A stretch of 64,000 nucleotides of DNA from Pleurostoma richardsiae (taxonomy: Eukaryota; Ascomycota; Sordariomycetes; Calosphaeriales; Pleurostomataceae), in assembly GCA_030052745.1 (NCBI GenBank), contig JANBVO010000016.1:620001-684000 (forward strand), written 5' to 3'. The position numbers were made by a program, and so were the translations under genes. The notes under the pieces were generated by a model. That model was not told the DNA's origin. It saw only the letters and a program-made list of their open reading frames with translations, and made no database searches. Each line of letters starts with the position of its first letter. The first letter of the stretch is position 1. This document shows positions 57,714-64,000 of the stretch, piece after piece.

Positions 57714-58562
57714 ATGCCCAATCTAGTGGAATCCCAGGCTCTGCAACGACCATCCCACGCTACATCTACAATGGCTGGCCGGACGGCCGTCATCTCAGGC
57801 TCATCCAAAGGTATCGGAGCAGGCATCGCCCTCGAGCTCTCCAACCGCGGTGCCAACATCGTGCTGAACTACCCCAATCCGTCCACGGAAGCTGAGTGCC
57901 ATGCCGTCGGCTGCCAACTGGTAACCCCATGGATCGCCGTGTGCGCCGACCTCACCAGCGACGACGGACCGGCCGAGCTGATCCGCCGCGCCGTAGAGCG
58001 CTTCGGACACATCGACATCCTCGTCAGCAACGCTGGCTACGTGCCCATCGCACCGACGTGGGACTCTACCTTTCTAGCCGATTTCGAAGCCGCCGCGCGG
58101 CTCAACGTGCGGGGCTGCCTCGCGCTGGTGCAGGCTGCGCTGCCGCACCTGACGCCGTACACACCGGGATCGGAGCCATCGGGCGCGGTGGGTGGATCTC
58201 GGATCGTGCTGGTCGGGTCGGCGGCGTCGCGGAACCCGAAGGCTAACCAGGGCGCCTATGCGGCCACCAAAGGGGCACTGGACGCGATCCTGCGCGTCTG
58301 GGCCCTCGAACTGCCTCCACGGTACGGATGTACCGTCAACCTAGTGGCCCCAGGGCCAGTGCGGACAGACACGTTTCTGGACCGGTTCAACGATGAGCAG
58401 TGGGAGCATGTGAGCGGCCTGCTGAGCCAGGAGACGCCGGTGGAGGGGTATGCAGCGGCAGTGGAGGACGTGGCATGGGCGGTGGCGTTCCTTGCGGAGG
58501 AGAGGTCACGCTTCATTAACGGGTTGTATATGGTTGTGTCAGGCGGGTCGACGATGACCTAG
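57714..58562 (+). CDS. Short-chain dehydrogenase/reductase, intronless (282 aa)
   Basis: A classical SDR. The cofactor motif SGSSKGIGAGI starts at residue 28, NAG is at 106-108 (LVSNAGYVP), and catalytic Ser169, Tyr182 and Lys186 lie in VGSAAS and AYAATKGAL. The substrate-side motif NLVAPGPVRTDTF and the terminal INGLYMVVSGG are standard. An alternative start at Met20 (MAGRTAVISGS) would remove a 19-residue leader. It is single-exon and GC-rich. By position it may oxidise or reduce an alcohol or dihydrodiol in the same route as the adjacent dioxygenase; a dihydrodiol dehydrogenase role is only speculation. Confidence 0.9.
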   Translation: MPNLVESQALQRPSHATSTMAGRTAVISGSSKGIGAGIALELSNRGANIVLNYPNPSTEAECHAVGCQLVTPWIAVCADLTSDDGPAELIRRAVERFGHIDILVSNAGYVPIAPTWDSTFLADFEAAARLNVRGCLALVQAALPHLTPYTPGSEPSGAVGGSRIVLVGSAASRNPKANQGAYAATKGALDAILRVWALELPPRYGCTVNLVAPGPVRTDTFLDRFNDEQWEHVSGLLSQETPVEGYAAAVEDVAWAVAFLAEERSRFINGLYMVVSGGSTMT

Positions 58563-58840
58563 GAGCGCTCTCTATCATTGCTATAGGACCCCGACGTTTT
58601 CACTCATCAGTACTACTCCAGACATCTAACATATACTGCGAATATATCAGACGTTATATTGACGAGCAGTGTAGTAATGCCACAATGCGTCTATATGCTT
58701 CTCTATAGAGAACTGGATGGGAACGACCAGAGATTCCAGGCAGAGTTGACCGGGCAGTTTCCAGCAATTGCCAGGGCAGTGGGAAGCATCTATGTTTACT
58801 GCCATGCACAAGAGACTGCGTAGCAAGGTGTAGGCGTGCA

Positions 58841-60983
58841 TCAATTGGACATAGCAAGAGGTGCTCCCCTGCTGCAAAACATGATTTCCCACTCGGGATC
58901 AGGAATGACCTGCTTCAAATTAGCCTACACAATGTCCTCTGAGATATGGAAACAGGATGGGATTAGACCGATAGCAGGGAACCGGGCGCGCCTCCACTTA
59001 CCAGTCCTTCGAATTCAATATTCTTGGGTCTTCCACCTCCGATGATAGGAAGTCGGACATCGTACCGCGTGATGAATTCGATGAGCAGCAACTTCAGTGC
59101 CACTTCAGCAATGTAGCGCCCCGGGCACGCGTGCCTGCCGTAGCCCCAGGTCAAGTCCTTCTTGCCAACAGTAACCATCTGATAACTGTTCCTCATACCC
59201 TCGCGCTCGGTCCGCAGCCGGTGATAGCGGAAGCCGTCAAAGGTCTGGGGATTCTCGAAAAGTCCCTCGTCCATGTTGATGGCGCCCGTCGGGAGGACGA
59301 TGCGTGCACCTTTGGGAACGCGCATCCCGTTGGACAGGGTGAGTTCCGACACTGCCTTACGCTGGAAGCTGGCTATTTCTCCGAATTAGACTCAGCAAAT
59401 AAGAAAGGCATTGCGGGTATGAAAGTGGAATGTTCGCCCTTACTCAGATCCGGTGGGTTTAGCCGCTGCGTCTCCTTGATAAAGCTGTCCAGCTTGAGCA
59501 TCTCTGAGAGCGCTTGTCGGCTGATGTGTCCATTTCCCTTTGCGAGTTTCTCTTCTATTTCTTGTCGTAGCTCTGAGATGTATTCGGGATAAGTTGCCAT
59601 GTCCATGAGGCACTGCGTCACAGTGGCGGCCATGGATTGGATAGCGGCAACGATGAGATTGATCTGTGTGATTGTGTGTGCCTCGGCATCCTCGGCGCCC
59701 ATATCGCTCTCGGCGAGCCAGTCCAGAAGCGACGGCGGATTGTCGAGGTGCTTGTCTCCATTTGTCCTTCTCTTTCTCAGCGTTTCGGCCACCATGGACT
59801 TGGCCTCGTCGAAGTGCCGGAGCATCGTTTGCCGCCCGTTGCGATTGACAAAGGGATAAACGACTGGGCGGAGTACATGAGGCCACTTCTTCAACGTCTC
59901 GGTCCACAGAACGGCTGAATTCACATGCTGCGTTGAGATGTCCAGCCAGTGATCGTTTTCTGCCGCTTCAGCACTGTGGAAGATCCTTGCCGAGACGCGT
60001 GACACCAGACGCATTATATGAGGATAGGGCTTGATGGCGGTGAAATCTGTTGTTCAGGTGACCATTCAGTACGATCAACTCCTTTCTTAAAATCGATGAA
60101 CTCCTAGGATTTGAATATCTAATGATGCGGATAGTTGCTAACTCACCTTGATAATCATCGAGCGGCCAGTGGTCGCGAGCCACCTGTTGGATGACCGGGA
60201 CATACTGCGCTATCATATCAAGTTAGCAACTTGTTGAACGAAAAAGGCTGCAGGCTTTTCGCTTTATGTGCGTATACTCACGGAGGCTCGGGTTAAGCTT
60301 CTTGTTGACAATGTTAATTTCAATCTCCTTAAGGTTCCCAACTTTGGTGTATTTCTTGAAACTAAACTGCGTCGTAGGAAACCACAGTTAGGCGGCTAGT
60401 CACTCTAGGCCATGATACGATAGCACATTACCTCCTCTTCAAGAAAGGCACTGAAGCTCAAGCTTTTCTGTCCTCCAAGACCATCTAGGAGGCCTAGCGG
60501 GATTACAATGTTGGTTCCTAAATCCAAGTCAGCTCAACCTCCTTGCCAAAGGTGAACTATACATTCGGGTGATAAATGCAAAGACATTCAACAGGAGATT
60601 GCTCGGGACTCACCTTCCGTTGTTGTAAGACCAAACACTTGGCTCCCGAACTGGCCAATTTGCACATAATCAGTACCGCTGCTAATGATGCAGGTGATCG
60701 GAGAAAAGGGAGGTGTCAGGCTCAACTGCACCTTCTTGTAACCATTCATGAGCAGTTCCCGAGTGTTCCTCATGTAGATATCCTGTCTTTTCTTCTTATT
60801 TGGGATTTCTTCCTCCATCGCGATCGGCATTTTAGGCATCGAGTCCGGAAACAAAAAAGGCCAAGCAAGCAGCAACGCCAAACCAAGGGCCCCAAGACCG
60901 GCCCAGCCTGTCACGGTAACTGCATTCTGCTGAAATTTGGCCCTGAGAAGCGGGTAGTAGACATCGAACTGCGAAGCCGACAT
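58841..60983 (-). CDS. Cytochrome P450, ent-kaurene oxidase-like type (553 aa)
   Basis: An ER-bound monooxygenase of the fungal class with a GYGRHACPGRYIAEVALK heme loop, as in ent-kaurene oxidase and indole-diterpene P450s. Exons are 60983-60614, 60517-60432, 60366-60282, 60209-60147, 60046-59444, 59372-59002 and 58924-58841. The membrane anchor is at about residues 25-47 (GWAGLGALGLALLLAWPF). The ExxR is in FIKETQRLNPP. Spliced exons give LTSFQRKAVSELTLSNGMRVPKG in two parts. The I-helix reads LIVAAIQSMAATVTQ, lacking the usual acid-Thr oxygen-activating pair. The region around residues 70-105 fits the family less well, and a further intron there is possible. It is divergent from the next P450. 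Confidence 0.82.
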
Positions 60984-61659
60984 GACTATCACATACGGAC
61001 TTGAGGTGCGTCGGCAGTGGTGTAATTGCTTGGTCCTGAACTACGGATGCCTCGATTTAAACTAAGGAACGAGAGTCTCCGCAGTGTCCAGCTCGCACCA
61101 CGTCTACGAATCTAGGAGCTTACTACGCCATACAAAAAGCTAATACGATACTATGGAGGACTTGGTTCTCTCGGTCGCACATGGTATCCTGTAGCCTGAA
61201 GCTGCCGGCGCTGGCGCCGTGCACGAACTCCGGGATCACGGGAATTTCGGCCGAGCATCAAGCCAAGGCCAATAACCTCACCGTCAGTGGCGTTGGTAGA
61301 TCCGGTGTATCTTGACTGCATGCCCGAAAAGGGATCTTCCGATCAACCTTCACCGATAAGCCTTGTATCTTTTATCAAAACGGGAATAGAGGCGACCAAT
61401 CCGGCTTTGGTAGGACATGGAATCGCTCCCTAGGTTGAACAGACATCATCAGTAACTCCAGCCCCGTAGCAACCGAATACTCGAGCGGTCCTCTCCCCCA
61501 CTCCCGAAGAGGCCTGTTAATCCAGGATTCAAGCCGAGTCGTAACAAACAGTGATACTACTTGATATCTGCCTGCACTCTTGCAAAGTTTTCCGGCATCG
61601 AAACGGTGTCGATCTCGTCACAATCACGACCATCGCCAGACACCAATTGTCAGGACACA
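60984..61659. promoter_or_regulatory. Divergent promoter between two P450 genes
   Basis: A 676-bp bidirectional promoter with a perfect inverted repeat CGGCGC-TG-GCGCCG at 61206-61219. No exon is supported; in-frame non-ATG codons continue upstream of 61660. Confidence 0.55.
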
Positions 61660-63475
61660 ATGATCTCCTTCTGGCTACCCATCATTGGGGCAGCGGCTCT
61701 TATCATTTTTGGCATCGGTTGGATTTTGGTAGACTATGCCCGAGTGCTTCGCCTCCGGAATCGTATGCCTCCTGGGCCATTTCCACTGCCCCTGTTTGGC
61801 AACATCTTCCAGATTCCCCCGGTCAGGCAGTGGGAGAAGTTTGAGGAATGGTCATTAGAATACGCCGATCCGGTGATTACGATATGGGACGGACATACTC
61901 CCGTCATCATCTGCAATGACGCCTGGTCCATGTCTGAGCTTTGCGACAAGCGAGCCAACATCTACTCGTCCAGGGCCGTCAAAACCCTGACCGGCAAGGT
62001 CTTCGGCCTCAACAAGTTCAACCAGGCGGGACTTGCATATGGAGAACAATGGCGTCTGCACCGCCGGTTAACTGTAAGCCGTCACGTCGGCGACCCTTGC
62101 TTTCATTCTGGCTTGGTTTGCTAACATTATTCCGTGTTGACTGCAGCACTCTGCCGCCAACGCTCAGGTCGTCCAAACGTATCGCTCGTTTCAAGCAAAC
62201 GAGGCAAAGCTTCTGATTGCCAGCTGCCTCGACGAGCCGGACAGGTTCGTCGACAATGCCTTGCGCTTCACCGTCTCCATCGTATCAGTCATTGCCTGGG
62301 GCCGACGCATCGACGGGGATAACGACAACGTGCTCAAAGTTGCCCAAGCCTTCGTCGGCAGCGCAAACCTTGGTTTCCCGGGCAAGACGTACACTGAAGC
62401 CATTCCCATCCTTGCCGATATGCCCAGTTGGCTCAACCCGCTGCCGCAGCAGCTGAGGCAGCTAGCCACTACATCTAACAAATACTTCTATGCTCTGTCC
62501 CTCGAGGGAGCAGGCGGGACGCAAGACAATTTTGCCAAGCGCCTGCTGCGTGAGAAAGACGAACATGGCCTCTCCAAGGTTGAGATAGCCAACTTGACCG
62601 GTAATTTCATTGGTGCTGGAGTCGACACCACAACCAGCACAGTTCTTAGCTTCATCCTAGCCATGTGCCTCAACCAGGACGTCCAGACTAAGGCCCATGA
62701 GGAGATTGATCGCGTTGTCGGCCAGGCCCGCTATCCGGACTGGTCCGACGAGGAGAAACTGCCATACGTCGGTGCCATCGTCAACGAGACGCTTCGCTGG
62801 CGGCCGGCTTTTTGCCTTGGTGGCCCGCCGCACGCTCCCACTGAGGACGACGTCTACCGTGGGCGCCTCATCCCCAAGGGTACCGCAGTTATCGGCAATC
62901 TGTACTCTATTTCCCGGAACCCACGCGAGTACCCGGAGCCTCAACGGTTCATGCCGGAGCGCTTCCTTGATGAGTTCCCGCGCCCAGCGTATCCGAACAA
63001 GAGGGGCCACAACACGTTCGGGTGGGGCCGGCGCGTGTGCAGTGGTGAGGCTCTGGCGCAGCAGAGCCTGTACTTCACTATCGCATCGCTTCTTTGGGCA
63101 TTCCATATCCGCCCGGGTCTTGATGAACAGGTAAGCCATGAGTGTCTCCCGCCGAACTTCATTTACCATGACGAACACTCGAGGCTGAAAGCCCCGACAA
63201 TTTCCGGATCAGAAACTGACGAGTTGATTAAACTGATACAGGGACGAGAAGTCCATCTCGATGCAAACGCCTACACTACCACCCAAGTGAGCAGGCCAAA
63301 ACCCTTCAAGGTGCGGTTTCTGCCCAGGAGTGAAGGTATCACGAATCTGCTGCGAGAGGCTGCTCGGCACGCCCGCGAGGATTTGCGCGTCTATGATTCA
63401 GAGACCAATGTCACCTACGAGAGTGCCCAGTCCGTGTCGTTGGACATGCCAACTGCCACAGTTGAGAAGCACTAA
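61660..63475 (+). CDS. Cytochrome P450, group I class E (543 aa)
   Basis: An ER-anchored P450 of the CYP2-like fungal group that includes O-methylsterigmatocystin oxidoreductase. Exons are 61660-62073, 62147-63130 and 63242-63475. The anchor is at residues about 2-24 (WLPIIGAAALIIFGIGWIL), followed by the Pro-rich hinge RMPPGPFPLPLFGN. I-helix GAGVDTTTST, ExxR in NETLRWRP, PERF and heme loop FGWGRRVCSGEALAQQ are all intact. The intron at 63131-63241 (111 nt) has no stop and keeps frame. I infer it because its removal joins LDEQ to GREVHLDANAY as in homologues and it has GTAAGC and ACAG ends. The tail after residue 500 is longer than usual. Confidence 0.88.
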
Positions 63476-64000
63476 AAGGCCTTCTCTCTAGCGAGGATAT
63501 GATATTGAATGAGTCATAGAGACGAACGGTGTGCGAGCAGATTCCTATTCAGATCGCATAGGCGCGGGTGGAAGGAAAATAGATCGTCAACATAACCTGT
63601 CAGTCTGTGTCTAATCATGCATCCCTGAGTAGAATGCCCTCCCAGCCCCTGGGGCTTTCCTGGCATGTAGATAGGTGTCCCGAAATTACTGATACAAGCA
63701 ATGAGCTCTCTCTTTCCTGAGAAGTCACAAGGCCAATAAATTATCTGCTTTCTTTATCTGAACTTCAAGTGACTTCCTTAGTTCATTCTATTTCAGCAGG
63801 TCTAAAAACTTTATCACCTATCACAGTAGATGAACGTGCATAACTTGCGACCGCTCATCAAGAATCAGTGTCTCTTTGTCGTTTTATGTTATATACGAGA
63901 ACCTAATCCAAATGAGATGTATTCTCGGGGGAATAAGTACACTAGGGTCTAACTCTCATCCGGATGGTTACCAAGCAAGACCCTCAATACCGCCATTTGA
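63476..64000. other. 3' flank of the last P450, to window end
   Basis: AT-richer, non-coding sequence. No exon, repeat or RNA was recognised. It presumably holds the P450's terminator. Confidence 0.5.

Noticed and set aside
63131-63241. Reading the P450 at 61660 straight through this stretch
   Set aside because: The frame is open, but removing it as an intron (GTAAGC...ACAG) joins two segments that are adjacent in homologous P450s.

Overview
The window is nuclear DNA of a filamentous ascomycete (Pezizomycotina; an Aspergillus-like Eurotiomycete is the best guess, by inference). The reasons are short GT-AG introns of about 50-150 nt with CTAAC/CTGAC-type branch sites, many Zn2Cys6 regulators of the fungal-specific class, fungal P450, MFS, SDR and AKR families, and a gene about every 2.3 kb on both strands. 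I modelled 27 intact protein genes by hand-splicing (every model closes in frame) and one decayed cytochrome P450. I found no tRNA or rRNA gene, transposon, CRISPR array, PKS or NRPS.

Layout. 0.4-11.5 kb, all minus strand: a large F-box protein, an SDR, a MYND zinc-finger protein and an ARCA-like Zn2Cys6 regulator. 12.5-30.7 kb, sugar or polyol module: MFS sugar transporter, a P450 relic, a beta-propeller lactonase divergent from an aldo-keto reductase, an NTF2-FMO flavin monooxygenase divergent from a 17-exon Zn2Cys6 regulator, a Gfo/Idh/MocA dehydrogenase divergent from a gluconokinase, and an SDR. A polyol or aldose dehydrogenase, lactonase and gluconate-type kinase together suggest oxidative sugar catabolism (inference). 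30.7-34.8 kb: an AT-rich island and a Zn2Cys6 regulator.

34.8-63.5 kb: a CYP61/ERG5-like P450 paralogue, an isochorismatase-fold hydrolase, a salicylate-hydroxylase-type flavoprotein, a divergent O-acetylhomoserine-sulfhydrylase-like enzyme, and two paralogous Zn2Cys6 regulators that flank a LovD-type beta-lactamase-fold enzyme and a small YciI protein. Then come a TRZ/ATZ-type amidohydrolase, an FAH-family hydrolase divergent from an extradiol-type VOC dioxygenase, an SDR and two divergent P450s. Ring hydroxylase, extradiol dioxygenase, FAH hydrolase and amidohydrolases together look like a fungal meta-cleavage route for an aromatic or N-heteroaromatic compound. This is the best candidate for an undescribed system in the window, but the substrate is not visible from sequence.

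Several divergent promoters carry CGG-containing palindromes or repeats that fit Zn2Cys6 operators, and the sugar-transporter promoter carries an overlapping inverted CreA-type site. Exon coordinates are my own readings of splice sites and should be checked against RNA-seq.
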